A stretch of DNA of 64,000 nucleotides from Paenibacillus rhizosphaerae. GTDB taxonomy: Bacteria; Bacillota; Bacilli; Paenibacillales; Paenibacillaceae. The stretch spans positions 868,001-932,000 of the forward strand of contig NZ_JACHXJ010000002.1 in assembly GCF_014192015.1 (NCBI RefSeq), in the 5' to 3' direction. Below, piece after piece: positions 26,702 to 35,359 of the stretch. A program made the position numbers and the translations under genes. The notes beneath the pieces are model-generated. The model worked only from the letters and a program-made list of their open reading frames with translations. It did not search any database and was not told where the DNA came from. Numbering within the stretch: the first letter of the stretch is position 1; every line of letters begins with the position of its first letter.

Positions 26702-28855
26702 ATGGTTTACATGCACTATATTCCTAAAGCAGGTGATCATTTGGAGAACATGAATAAGGCGCCGGGTCAGCCGCTGTCCGCGGAAGACATCTATTTGTTT
26801 CATGAAGGGACCTCCTATCACAGTCACAGGACGTTGGGCGCTCATCCTGCTGTGGAAGAAGGCGAGGAAGGCGTCCGGTTCACCGTCTGGGCGCCCCATG
26901 CCCAAGCCGTGGGCCTGGCGGCAGACTGGAACAACTGGAACGGAGAAAAGGATTCGTTATATAAGATACCCGATTCAGGTTTTTGGACTCGCTTTTTTCC
27001 CGGAATCCGTTCAGGTACTTTTTACAAATATGACATGACCGGACCTGACGGAGAAAGGTTCCTGAAAGCCGATCCTTATGCGTTTCAGGCGGAGCTTCGC
27101 CCAGCCACCGCTTCGGTTGTCACGGATCTAGCGGGATATGTATGGAAAGACGGCCCCTGGCGAAGAAAGAGAAAAGCACCTTACCGCAAGCCGCTGAATA
27201 TATACGAGATCCATTTCGGCACGTGGCGGCAGAAGGAGGACGGAACCTTTTATACATACCGGGAAATGGCCGATCTCCTTATTCCCTATTTGAAGGAAAT
27301 GCATTATACCCATGTCGAGTTTATGCCGCTCGCGGAGCATCCATACGATTTATCTTGGGGATATCAGGGAACCGGCTATTTTGCTGTAACGAGCCGCTAC
27401 GGGTCACCTCATGACTTTATGTACTTGGTCGATGCCCTGCACCAGGCCGATATCGGCGTCATCCTGGACTGGGTGCCATCCCATTTCGCCAAGGACGCCC
27501 ACGGGCTCCGCCGGTTTGACGGGACGCCGCTGTTTGAATACAGCGATGCCTATAAGGCTGAAAAACCCGGCTGGGGCACGCTCAGCTTCGACTTCGGCAA
27601 ACCGGAGGTGCGCTCGTTCCTGATCTCCAACGCAATGTTCTGGCTGGACGTGTTCCACATAGACGGGCTTCGGGTCGACGCGGTCACCAGCATGCTGCGG
27701 CTCGATTTCGAAAAGCAGGAAGGACAGTTCCAGCGCAACGAGAATGGCGGTCTCGAGAACACCGAGGCGATTGCTTTTCTTCAGCAGTTGAACACTGTTG
27801 TGTTCAACTATTTCCCAAATACGCTGATGATGGCCGAAGAATCCAGCGCCTGGCCCGGGGTTACCGCACCCGTACATGAAGGCGGCCTGGGCTTTAATTA
27901 CAAATGGAACATGGGCTGGATGAACGACACGCTGGATTATGTGGAAACGCCGTTTGACCGGCGGCCCGGGCGGCATCACCTGCTGACGTTCCCGATTGCC
28001 TATGCTTATTCTGAGAACTATGCCCTGCCTTTATCCCATGATGAAGTCGTCCACGGCAAAAAATCGCTGCTCAGCAAGATGCCTGGAGATTACGGGCAGA
28101 AGTTCGCCGGCCTTCGGCTGCTTCTTGGATACCAAATGACTCATCCCGGAAAGAAGCTGTTGTTTATGGGCGGGGAGTTCGGCCAGTTTATCGAATGGAA
28201 GGACCAGGAGCAGCTCGACTGGCTGCTGCTGGATTACGAGAGCCACCGCGGCATGCAGCGGTATACCGCAGAATTAAACCGGCTGTATTTAAACGAACCG
28301 GCGCTTTGGGAGCGGGATCATGAGCTTGAAGGGTATCAATGGATCACGCCGCACGACAACACACAAAGCGTCATTTCGTACCTCAGAAAAGGAAAAAAGG
28401 CCGGTGACACGCTTGTCGTCATTATTAATTTTCAACCGGTGCGGCGTGAGCATTACCGGATCGGAATTGCCAAAGCCGGCACGTATGTGCCTGTGTTCTT
28501 CAGCGAGGATTCCAGATATGGCGGAAGCGACGAGTTTAGCGCCGAACCCGTGCATACGGAGAAGATCCCTTGGCATGAACAAACGTGCAGTCTGGAATTA
28601 ACGCTGCCGCCGCTCAGTATGCTGATATATAAAAGGGAGCAGCCCCGCACGAAAAAGGCGGTCCCGGGCATACCGAGCAAGCAAAGCAAGCCAAGTGTTT
28701 CGGCAAAGTCCGGCAAGTCCGGTGAAACCACCCGGGTGTCGGCATCTAAAGCCCAGGAAAAGATAGATAAGCCTATTGCAGAGACAAAGAAAAGAACGGG
28801 CAGAGGCGCCGGGAGGAAACCGGTGACGGAAGACGGCCCGCGGATCAACGAATAG
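26702..28855 (+). CDS. glgB: 1,4-alpha-glucan branching enzyme with extended basic C-terminus
   Basis: Branching enzyme creates alpha-1,6 branches in glycogen. An N-terminal CBM48 domain (VRFTVWAPHAQAVGLAADWN) precedes a GH13 barrel with DGLRVDAVTSML (nucleophile Asp), MAEESSAWPG (acid/base Glu) and LSHDEVVHGK. The frame opens at ATG 26702 but a TACAAT -10-like box at 26690-26695 would place transcription start at that codon; TTG 26741 (after AGGTGA) or ATG 26750 are better starts, so the exact N-terminus is uncertain. The last 75 or so residues form a Lys/Ser/Arg-rich tail beyond the usual 630-640 residues. glgA follows 12 bp later. Confidence 0.93.
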   Translation: MVYMHYIPKAGDHLENMNKAPGQPLSAEDIYLFHEGTSYHSHRTLGAHPAVEEGEEGVRFTVWAPHAQAVGLAADWNNWNGEKDSLYKIPDSGFWTRFFPGIRSGTFYKYDMTGPDGERFLKADPYAFQAELRPATASVVTDLAGYVWKDGPWRRKRKAPYRKPLNIYEIHFGTWRQKEDGTFYTYREMADLLIPYLKEMHYTHVEFMPLAEHPYDLSWGYQGTGYFAVTSRYGSPHDFMYLVDALHQADIGVILDWVPSHFAKDAHGLRRFDGTPLFEYSDAYKAEKPGWGTLSFDFGKPEVRSFLISNAMFWLDVFHIDGLRVDAVTSMLRLDFEKQEGQFQRNENGGLENTEAIAFLQQLNTVVFNYFPNTLMMAEESSAWPGVTAPVHEGGLGFNYKWNMGWMNDTLDYVETPFDRRPGRHHLLTFPIAYAYSENYALPLSHDEVVHGKKSLLSKMPGDYGQKFAGLRLLLGYQMTHPGKKLLFMGGEFGQFIEWKDQEQLDWLLLDYESHRGMQRYTAELNRLYLNEPALWERDHELEGYQWITPHDNTQSVISYLRKGKKAGDTLVVIINFQPVRREHYRIGIAKAGTYVPVFFSEDSRYGGSDEFSAEPVHTEKIPWHEQTCSLELTLPPLSMLIYKREQPRTKKAVPGIPSKQSKPSVSAKSGKSGETTRVSASKAQEKIDKPIAETKKRTGRGAGRKPVTEDGPRINE

Positions 28856-28867
28856 GAGGCAGGAGAG

Positions 28868-30298
28868 ATGAAAGTCATATTTGCAGCAGCGGAATCGACA
28901 CCGTTTATCAAAACAGGGGGACTAGCCGACGTGATCGGCGCCCTGCCCAAAGCGCTTAAGCGAAGCGGAGCGGACGTGCAGGTCATTTTGCCCAAATATA
29001 AAGGGATACCACAACAATTTAAGGATGAAATGCAGCATCTCACGGAAATAAAAGTGCCGGTCGGCTGGAGAAATCAATACTGCGGCATCGAAAAGCTCGT
29101 GTACGACGGCATTCCGGTATATTTTCTCGATAACGAATACTATTTCGGACGGGACGGCGTTTACGGATACATGGACGACGGCGAACGCTTCGCCTTTTTC
29201 AACCGGGCTGTGCTTGAGGTGCTTCCGCTGATCGGCTCCGAGCCGGACGTGCTGCACTGCCATGACTGGCATACGGCACTCATACCGGTATTGCTGCAGG
29301 CGCACTATCGCCACAACGAGTACTACCAGCACATCCGTACCGTGTTTACGATACATAATTTGCTGTACCAAGGAATATATCCTTACGAGGTACTTGGCGA
29401 ACTGCTTGAACTGGGACACCATTATTTTACGCCTGAAGGCCTTGAGTTTTACGGGAACGTTAACTTTATGAAAGGCGGGATCGTCTACGCCGATCACGTG
29501 ACGACGGTGAGCCCGACCTACGCCAGGGAAATTCAGACGGCGCACTACGGATACGGACTGGAAGGGCTGCTGTATTCGCTCGGTGACCGGCTAAGCGGGA
29601 TCGTGAATGGAGTGGATACGAAGAGCTATAATCCTGCAAGCGATGCGAGCCTTTACGTAAAATACCGGACGAACCTGGCGAAAAAGAAGGAGAATAAGGC
29701 GGGGCTCCAGGAGGAGCTCGGTTTGCCGGTTAACCCGGACGTGCCGCTCATCGCGATGGTGACCCGGCTGGTGGAGTCCAAGGGACTGGACCTCGTGACG
29801 CGGGTGCTGGACGAAATGCTGGATTACGACGACTTCCAGTTCGTCTTGCTCGGCACGGGTGATTCCGCCTACGAGCATTGGTTCCGCGAAGCGGCAGGGA
29901 GGCATCCGGACAACATGTCGGCGCAGATTACGTTCAGCGACGCCTTGTCACGCAAAATATATGCAGGCAGCGACATGTTCCTCATGCCGTCGAAGTTCGA
30001 GCCATGCGGCATCAGTCAGCTGCTGGCGCTGCGGTACGGCAGCATCCCGATCGTTCGCGAGACCGGGGGGCTAAACGACACAGTGCAGTCTTACAACGAG
30101 TTCACCGGCGAGGGCAACGGCTTCAGTTTTACGGCATTCAACGCCCACGATATGATGCATACGATCCGCCGCGCGGCGGCGTTTTACCAACAGCCGGAGC
30201 ATTGGAGCAGAATCGTCAAGAACGCCCTTGCCGGGGATTACAGCTGGAACATGTCCGCCAAGGAATACATGGACATTTACGAGCGTGTGACCGTTTGA
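28868..30298 (+). CDS. glgA: Glycogen synthase
   Basis: This 476-residue GT5 enzyme transfers glucose from ADP-glucose to growing glycogen. The N-terminal KTGGLADVIGALPKAL motif (residues 17-32) binds ADP-glucose; HCHDWHTALIPVLL and, in the C-terminal domain, PSKFEPCGISQLLALRYG with TGGLNDTV are hallmark GT5 sequences. The start is ATG with an AGGAGGCAGGAG site 12 bp after glgB, making an operon glgBA, ended by a strong terminator. Confidence 0.96.
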   Translation: MKVIFAAAESTPFIKTGGLADVIGALPKALKRSGADVQVILPKYKGIPQQFKDEMQHLTEIKVPVGWRNQYCGIEKLVYDGIPVYFLDNEYYFGRDGVYGYMDDGERFAFFNRAVLEVLPLIGSEPDVLHCHDWHTALIPVLLQAHYRHNEYYQHIRTVFTIHNLLYQGIYPYEVLGELLELGHHYFTPEGLEFYGNVNFMKGGIVYADHVTTVSPTYAREIQTAHYGYGLEGLLYSLGDRLSGIVNGVDTKSYNPASDASLYVKYRTNLAKKKENKAGLQEELGLPVNPDVPLIAMVTRLVESKGLDLVTRVLDEMLDYDDFQFVLLGTGDSAYEHWFREAAGRHPDNMSAQITFSDALSRKIYAGSDMFLMPSKFEPCGISQLLALRYGSIPIVRETGGLNDTVQSYNEFTGEGNGFSFTAFNAHDMMHTIRRAAAFYQQPEHWSRIVKNALAGDYSWNMSAKEYMDIYERVTV

Positions 30299-30362
30299 GC
30301 AAACGGGTGCTGATTCAAGCCGGCTCCAAGATAATAACAACGGGCTGCTGTGAATCCATTGA

Positions 30363-30396
30363 AAAAAGCCTTCCGGAACTCCGGAAGGCTTTTTGT
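30363..30396. terminator. Bidirectional terminator between glgA and the GH13 gene
   Basis: A perfect inverted repeat, AAAAAGCCTTCCGGA and its complement, has A and T tails on both sides and lies between converging genes. Confidence 0.93.
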
Positions 30397-30407
30397 TAGA
30401 AGGCGAT

Positions 30408-32156
30408 TTATTTGGTGAGATTTCGGTACAAAATCCGGTACCCGTAAGGGTCCAGACTGACGTTCATCGTTCCGTTCTGGGTAGGAACCTTGTCGCCCGA
30501 CAAGGCGTCCTTCCAGTCGTTCGTAACCATCGGGTGGGACAGCACCTGCGGCTTGTCGGTGTTGTTCATCCAGATGGTGAAATGAACCCGGCTGTCCATG
30601 CGCTCGTAAATGATGTTGGGATTGCCCGGTTCCGCCTTCAAAAAGCGGAAGCGGCCTTCGCGAAGCGCTTTGTTTTTTTTGCGCAGATCGATGAGCAGCT
30701 TGTAAAAATCGTACAGCTCGCGGTCCTGCTTCTTCGGATCCCACTCCATGCATTTACGGCAGTCCGGATCGCCGCCGCCGGTGAGGCCCACCTCATCGCC
30801 GTAGAAGATACATGGCGTCCCCATGAACGTGAACAGGAAGACGACCGCCAGCTTCATCCGGCGCTTGTCGTTGCCGACGCGCGTCAAGAGGCGCGGTGTG
30901 TCATGGCTGCACAGCATGTTGAACACCACCTCGTTCGTCTGCTGCGGATAGCGCATCAGAATGGTGCCCATTTTGTTGGCGAACGTCAGTCCGTCCATCC
31001 CACCGTTGAAAAACTCCAGCACCTTGTCGGCAAAAGGGTAGTTCATGACAGAGTCGAACTGGTCGCCCACCAGCCAGGCCAGGGAATCGCTCCACACTTC
31101 TCCGACAATATAAGCATCCGGATTGGCGTTTTTGACGACCATACGGAAGTCCCGCCAAAAATGGTGATCGACCTCGTTCGCCACGTCCAGCCTCCAGCCA
31201 TCCAGCTTGATTTCCTTGATCCAGTACTCGGCAACGTCCAGCAAATACTGCTTGACCTCGGGGTTGGCCGTGTTGAATTTCGGCATATTACCGAAGAAGC
31301 CGAACGTGTCATACGTGGCGATCCCGTTCTCAACCCGGGCCGGAAACTGGTTGATATGAAACCAGTCGGCATATTTGGACTTTTCCCCATGTTTCAGGAC
31401 GTCCTGGAACGGTGGAAACTGTTCGCTGCAGTGGTTGAACACGGCATCGAGCATGACTCGGATCCCTTTGCTGTGACAGGCTTCAACAACCTGCTTGAGC
31501 AGCTCGTTGTCCCCAAAATGCGGGTCAACCTGCTTATAATCGACGATGTCATATTTATGGTTCGACGGCGACTTGAACAATGGTGTGAAATATATCGCAT
31601 TGATGCCCAGATCGATGAGATCGTCCAAATGATCCAGGACGCCCTGCAGGTCGCCGCCGAAGAAATTGTCCGTTGTCGGCTGTCCCCCCCAGGGCTGTGT
31701 GCTTTTCGGATCATTGCTTGGATCCCCGTTGGCAAAACGTTCAGGCATAATTTGGTAAAAAATAGCATCCTTTGCCCAATCCGGCACCTTAAATACGTCG
31801 ATCTCATGTATGTAAGAAAATTCGTAATAGCCGCCCGTAGGCGCCGGACAATGACGGTACAGCCCGTTGTCGAGCATATAAATCGTTTCCTTGCCGGAAG
31901 TGACCCGGAAGGCATAGCTCAGGCGCTTGTATTTAGGCAGCACGGCGGCTTCCCAATAATCGAACATTTCGTCGGTCGCGGCTTTTTCCATCGTAATTTC
32001 AAAGTAGGTCGAATCCCAGTCGTATTTGTCTCCGGTCATCGCCACCACCGTATCCACGTCATTGCGTTTGGTGCGGACACGCAGATGTATCGTCTTCGGA
32101 TCGTATGCATAGGCCCATTTGTCCCGGGGGACATGGTATAAAGCTTCCAGCAGCAT
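30408..32156 (-). CDS. Cytoplasmic GH13 alpha-glycosidase (neopullulanase/cyclomaltodextrinase type)
   Basis: This 582-residue enzyme lacks a signal peptide. An N-terminal CBM34-like domain (about 1-120) is followed by a GH13 barrel: AVFNHCSEQFP, GWRLDVANEVDHHFW (nucleophile Asp), YIVGEVWSDSLAW (Glu acid/base) and LCSHDTPRLLT. That domain order and the missing secretion signal match neopullulanase/maltogenic amylase/cyclomaltodextrinase enzymes that cut imported maltodextrins, or recycle glycogen pieces. It converges on glgA. A 24-bp palindromic operator candidate at 32267-32290 overlaps its likely promoter. The precise activity cannot be told from sequence alone. Confidence 0.9.
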   Translation of the reverse strand: MLLEALYHVPRDKWAYAYDPKTIHLRVRTKRNDVDTVVAMTGDKYDWDSTYFEITMEKAATDEMFDYWEAAVLPKYKRLSYAFRVTSGKETIYMLDNGLYRHCPAPTGGYYEFSYIHEIDVFKVPDWAKDAIFYQIMPERFANGDPSNDPKSTQPWGGQPTTDNFFGGDLQGVLDHLDDLIDLGINAIYFTPLFKSPSNHKYDIVDYKQVDPHFGDNELLKQVVEACHSKGIRVMLDAVFNHCSEQFPPFQDVLKHGEKSKYADWFHINQFPARVENGIATYDTFGFFGNMPKFNTANPEVKQYLLDVAEYWIKEIKLDGWRLDVANEVDHHFWRDFRMVVKNANPDAYIVGEVWSDSLAWLVGDQFDSVMNYPFADKVLEFFNGGMDGLTFANKMGTILMRYPQQTNEVVFNMLCSHDTPRLLTRVGNDKRRMKLAVVFLFTFMGTPCIFYGDEVGLTGGGDPDCRKCMEWDPKKQDRELYDFYKLLIDLRKKNKALREGRFRFLKAEPGNPNIIYERMDSRVHFTIWMNNTDKPQVLSHPMVTNDWKDALSGDKVPTQNGTMNVSLDPYGYRILYRNLTK

Positions 32157-32266
32157 GACTACACCTCCACTAAATATCTAGCTAATTAATACCTCATTCC
32201 CGGAATGATGAACCATGGCTGCCGCCGTATTCTGGCGTTTCGGTGAATTTTTTGCTTAGGAGTCTC

Positions 32267-32290
32267 CTTATGGTGTAATTACATCATAAG
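32267..32290. promoter_or_regulatory. 24-bp palindromic operator candidate
   Basis: The left half CTTATGGTGTAA is mirrored by the right half with a single mismatch, around a central perfect TGTAATTACA. On the minus strand TTGAAA lies 17-18 bp upstream of its centre, so the palindrome covers the likely -10 of the GH13 gene (start 111 bp away). The size suits a GntR- or TetR-type dimer repressor. Confidence 0.6.
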
Positions 32291-32504
32291 AAGCTTTTCT
32301 TTCAAGGGTGCAGGTTTTTGAAGCGATTTATGCATCGATATTAGGTTGAAGCAGGTTTTGAAACGGCAAATACATATGTATTCCGAAAAAGATGGGGAGG
32401 TGACTAAAAGGAACAATAGAACTAGGAATAAATGGAATTAAAGAGCCATAATCCGCATGATTCTGGCTATTTTAAAATGTATTGACCACTGTATGAAAAT
32501 GTCA
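32291..32504. other. Intergenic stretch between the operator and the amino-acid ABC promoter
   Basis: This AT-rich region holds no convincing open frame, RNA gene or repeat. Short reading frames have no ribosome binding site. Confidence 0.5.
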
Positions 32505-32534
32505 TTGCATAATCATGCATTTTTATTGTATGAT
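32505..32534 (+). promoter_or_regulatory. Promoter of the amino-acid ABC operon with possible ARG-box
   Basis: TTGCAT (32505-32510) and TATGAT (32529-32534) are 18 bp apart. Between them a dyad, CATGCA ... TGTATG with an AT-rich centre (32514-32532), resembles an ArgR/AhrC ARG-box (TGNAT-WWWW-ATTNA), though not at all positions. Confidence 0.45.
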
Positions 32535-32623
32535 TAGAACCGTGGTTTTTCGGGGTAGGCCGGATACGGATCATGCCTTTGAACAACAATAAGTATCATT
32601 GAAAACGGACAGGAGAGATAGAT

Positions 32624-33433
32624 ATGAAAAAATGGGGTATTCTAACGGCATGCATTCTGCTGGCAGGCTCCCTGCTTGCCGGATGCGGAAGCAAACCTTC
32701 GGCTGAGGGCGGCACGGCAGCGGGCGAACAGCCGGCCAGCGGCAAAACGATCGTGCTTGGAACAAGCGCGGACTTCCCGCCGTACGAATTTCATAAAATG
32801 GTGAACGGCAAGGACCAAATTGTCGGGTTTGATATCGAAATCGCCAAGGAAATCGCCAAAGACATGGGGGCGCAGCTTGAAGTGAAGGACATGAGCTTTG
32901 ATGCGCTTCTCGGCGAGCTGTCCAGCGGCCGCGTCGATTTTGTCATTTCGGGCCTTACACCAAGCGAGGAACGCAAGAAACAAATCGATTTTTCGAACAA
33001 TTACTATAAGGCAGAGCAGGCCGTCGTCGTCAGAGAGGCTGACAAAGACAAATACAGCACGATGAAAGCTTTGGAAGGAGCTTCGCTCGGCATTCAGAAG
33101 GGTTCCATCCAGGAGGACATCGCCAAGACGATTCCGGGGGCGAAGATCACCGGTCTGAACAAAATTTCCGACATCGTCCTGCAGCTGAATTCGAGCCGCG
33201 TGGATGCCTCCATTATGGAGAAGCCGGTTGCCGAAGCATACATCAAGAACGTTAAAGGTCTGGTGATAGCGGATGCGGTCCCTGATTATAAGGAAGACGG
33301 CTACGCGATCGGGATCAAAAAAGGCAACACCGAACTTGTCGATCAAATCAACAAAACGCTGGACCGTCTTAAATCCGAAAACAAGATTGAGCAGTTCGTA
33401 GCCGAAGCGAGCGATTTGGCTGCACAGAAATAA
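32624..33433 (+). CDS. Polar amino-acid ABC transporter substrate-binding lipoprotein
   Basis: This 269-residue type 3 solute-binding protein has a lipoprotein signal with lipobox LLAG-C (residue 19-23). The mature start GKTIVLGTSADFPPYEF, then GFDIEIAKEIAKDMG and the domain-swap region SGLTPSEERKKQIDFSNNYY are standard for amino-acid binding proteins such as ArtP, GlnH or HisJ. An AGGAGAGATAG site precedes the ATG. A permease and ATPase follow, separated by a terminator-like hairpin that would allow excess production of the binding protein. Ligand: arginine is suggested by the ARG-box-like site, otherwise unknown. Confidence 0.93.
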   Translation: MKKWGILTACILLAGSLLAGCGSKPSAEGGTAAGEQPASGKTIVLGTSADFPPYEFHKMVNGKDQIVGFDIEIAKEIAKDMGAQLEVKDMSFDALLGELSSGRVDFVISGLTPSEERKKQIDFSNNYYKAEQAVVVREADKDKYSTMKALEGASLGIQKGSIQEDIAKTIPGAKITGLNKISDIVLQLNSSRVDASIMEKPVAEAYIKNVKGLVIADAVPDYKEDGYAIGIKKGNTELVDQINKTLDRLKSENKIEQFVAEASDLAAQK

Positions 33434-33470
33434 AGGTTAAGCTGTCTTTTCTCATTTTATACATCGGATA

Positions 33471-33496
33471 AAATAGCGAAGCGAATTCGCTATTTT
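33471..33496 (+). terminator. Intra-operon terminator-like hairpin
   Basis: AAATAGCGAA pairs with TTCGCTATTT across a 5-nt loop, with a T-run after it. It lies between the binding-protein gene and its permease. Confidence 0.8.
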
Positions 33497-33597
33497 TTCT
33501 GTTCAATGATGGATACTCTTTTTTAATACGTCTCGATCTGTTGTATACAGGGGAAGGATGAGACAGGCAGGGATGACAAAGGAGGTTATTGGATCTT

Positions 33598-34257
33598 ATG
33601 AATATGTTCTCCGTTTTTTGGGATTACCGGACGTATTTTGCGACAGGTATTCAGTATACACTGCTTCTGGCGGCCATCGGCGTCATCTGCGGCTTCGTGC
33701 TGGGCATTATTATATCTTTGATGCGGATGTCCCGCTTTTGGCTGCCGCGGCTGATCGGGTCGGTGTGGGTGGAAATACTCCGCGGCACACCGATGGTTGT
33801 TCAGCTGTTTATTATTCACTACGGCCTCGTGGCCTTTGGGATCAAACTTACGCCGATCGAGTCCGGTGCGATCACGCTGTCCATTAATAGCTCCGCCTAC
33901 CTTGCGGAAGTGTTCCGTGCCGGAATTCAGGGAGTAGACCGAGGCCAGTCGGAAGCAGCCCGTTCCCTGGGAATGACGCGCAGCATGACGATGCGGTACA
34001 TCGTGCTCCCTCAGGCGGTGAAAAGCGTGCTGCCGGCAATCGGCAATGAGTTCATTACGATTATCAAGGAATCATCGATCGTATCGTTTATCGGCGTAGC
34101 CGATCTGATGTATCAGTCTCAGGCCGTTCAAGGGATTACGTATGATTATCTCAGTCCGCTGCTGGTCATTGCGGCCATCTACTTCATTATGACGTTTACC
34201 CTGTCCAAGCTGCTTGGGGCATTCGAAAGGAGGCTGAATACCGATGATCAGCGTTAA
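33598..34257 (+). CDS. Polar amino-acid ABC transporter permease
   Basis: ATG at 33598 lies 12 bp after AAAGGAGG; a TTG at 33589 is in frame but only 3 bp from it, so the first is slightly preferred (219 residues). The protein has about five membrane segments; [18 protein letters not shown] near residue 60 and the EAA loop [19 protein letters not shown] near 120 are hallmarks of the His/Glu/Gln/Arg permease family. A 14-bp overlap couples it to the ATPase gene. Confidence 0.93.
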   Translation: MNMFSVFWDYRTYFATGIQYTLLLAAIGVICGFVLGIIISLMRMSRFWLPRLIGSVWVEILRGTPMVVQLFIIHYGLVAFGIKLTPIESGAITLSINSSAYLAEVFRAGIQGVDRGQSEAARSLGMTRSMTMRYIVLPQAVKSVLPAIGNEFITIIKESSIVSFIGVADLMYQSQAVQGITYDYLSPLLVIAAIYFIMTFTLSKLLGAFERRLNTDDQR

Positions 34258-34966
34258 GGATCTGCGCAAATCGTTCGGCAAGCTGGAGATTCTGAAAGGC
34301 ATCGACATCGATATCGCCAAAGGCGAGGTGGTCGTCGTGATCGGCCCGAGCGGCTCGGGAAAAAGTACCTTTCTCCGCTGCCTGAATCTGCTCGAAACCC
34401 CGACAGGGGGACAGATTACGTTTGAAGGCGAGCCGATAACGGACAAACGCCATAACATCAATGCCACACGCGAAAAAATGGGCATGGTGTTCCAGCATTT
34501 CAACCTGTTCCCGCATAAATCGGTGCTGCAGAACCTCATGCTGGCGCCGGTTAAGGTGAAAAAGCAGCCGCCGGCCGAGGCGGAACGGATTGCCCTTGAC
34601 CTGCTGCGCACGGTAGGATTATCCGAGAAGAAGGATGCCTATCCGTCCCAGCTGTCAGGCGGGCAAAAGCAGCGGATCGCTATCGCGCGTGCGCTGGCGA
34701 TGCAGCCTCACGTCATGCTCTTTGACGAGCCTACCTCAGCGCTGGACCCGGAAATGGTCGGCGAAGTGCTGGAGGTTATGAAGAAGCTCGCAGACGGCGG
34801 CATGACGATGGTCATCGTGACGCATGAGATGGGGTTTGCCCGGGAGGTCGGCGACCGGATCGTCTTTATGGACGGCGGACAAATCGTCGAGCAGGGGACA
34901 CCTGCGGATGTGTTCGGCAACCCGCAAAACAGCCGCACGAAAGATTTTCTGAGTAAGGTTCTTTGA
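34244..34966 (+). CDS. Polar amino-acid ABC transporter ATP-binding protein
   Basis: This 240-residue ATPase has Walker [10 protein letters not shown] near residue 34, Q-loop [15 protein letters not shown], signature [15 protein letters not shown] and Walker [15 protein letters not shown], all typical of GlnQ/HisP/ArtM-type proteins. It overlaps the permease by 14 bp and completes the importer with the lipoprotein. A terminator follows 24 bp after the stop. Confidence 0.96.
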   Translation: MISVKDLRKSFGKLEILKGIDIDIAKGEVVVVIGPSGSGKSTFLRCLNLLETPTGGQITFEGEPITDKRHNINATREKMGMVFQHFNLFPHKSVLQNLMLAPVKVKKQPPAEAERIALDLLRTVGLSEKKDAYPSQLSGGQKQRIAIARALAMQPHVMLFDEPTSALDPEMVGEVLEVMKKLADGGMTMVIVTHEMGFAREVGDRIVFMDGGQIVEQGTPADVFGNPQNSRTKDFLSKVL

Positions 34967-34990
34967 TGAGAGCCTATCATCTAAAACGAT

Positions 34991-35030
34991 AAAGCCCTGG
35001 ACGAGAATATTACTCATTCAGGGCTTTTTT
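34991..35030 (+). terminator. Terminator of the amino-acid ABC operon
   Basis: AAAGCCCTG at 34991-34999 pairs with CAGGGCTTT at 35019-35027, around a 19-nt loop that can form a short inner GAG/CTC stem, followed by a T-run. Confidence 0.88.
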
Positions 35031-35196
35031 GTCCCTTTTAATGAATAAATCGTAAAAATGAATGAAAAAGTTGTAACTTTTATTAAAGGAATTAAGTCAT
35101 TGGTTCCTGGCATAAGTCCGCTAACAACTCTATATAAAGCTTGATATTTCAAGGGTTTCGAATTGGTAACATTTTCATGCGCACAGGTTACAAAAT

Positions 35197-35213
35197 TGTG
35201 ATATATTTGTTGA
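35197..35213 (+). promoter_or_regulatory. WalR-like direct repeat
   Basis: TGTGAT-N5-TGTTGA differs from the WalR (YycF) box TGTWAH-N5-TGTWAH at one base in each half. In B. subtilis the related wall gene yocH is a WalR target, which makes this placement plausible. Confidence 0.35.
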
Positions 35214-35221
35214 GCCGAAAC

Positions 35222-35351
35222 TTTTTAAGGTAAAGTGCGGGGGATGTAATTTGTGTACATAGTACGCTTGGGGTGAATCGCACCGATAGGGCGTAGGGTT
35301 GTCTCCTCAATCCGAATCCGACAGCTAACCTCGCAGGCATCACGACTTAAG
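35222..35351 (+). ncRNA. c-di-AMP riboswitch (ydaO/yuaA class)
   Basis: The leader of the LysM-3D gene contains the highly conserved core of this class in the right order: GCGGGGG, GGGGTGAATCG, ATAGGG, TCCGAATCCGACAGCTAACC, then TCGCAGGCAT. A terminal stem can form from TTAAG (35225-35229) with CTTAA (35346-35350) and GTGC (35235-35238) with GCAT (35337-35340). No terminator hairpin lies between the aptamer and the start codon, but the 3' strand of the outer stem overlaps the beginning of the ribosome binding site TAAGGAGG (35348-35355), which suggests control of translation when c-di-AMP is bound. The class often sits before wall-hydrolase and potassium-transport genes. Confidence 0.93.
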
Positions 35352-35359
35352 GAGGAACC

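Noticed and set aside
30393..32141. Long plus-strand open frame opposite the GH13 gene
   Set aside because: It is the mirror of the GC-biased amylase frame and shows no domain; the minus-strand frame has full GH13 motifs.
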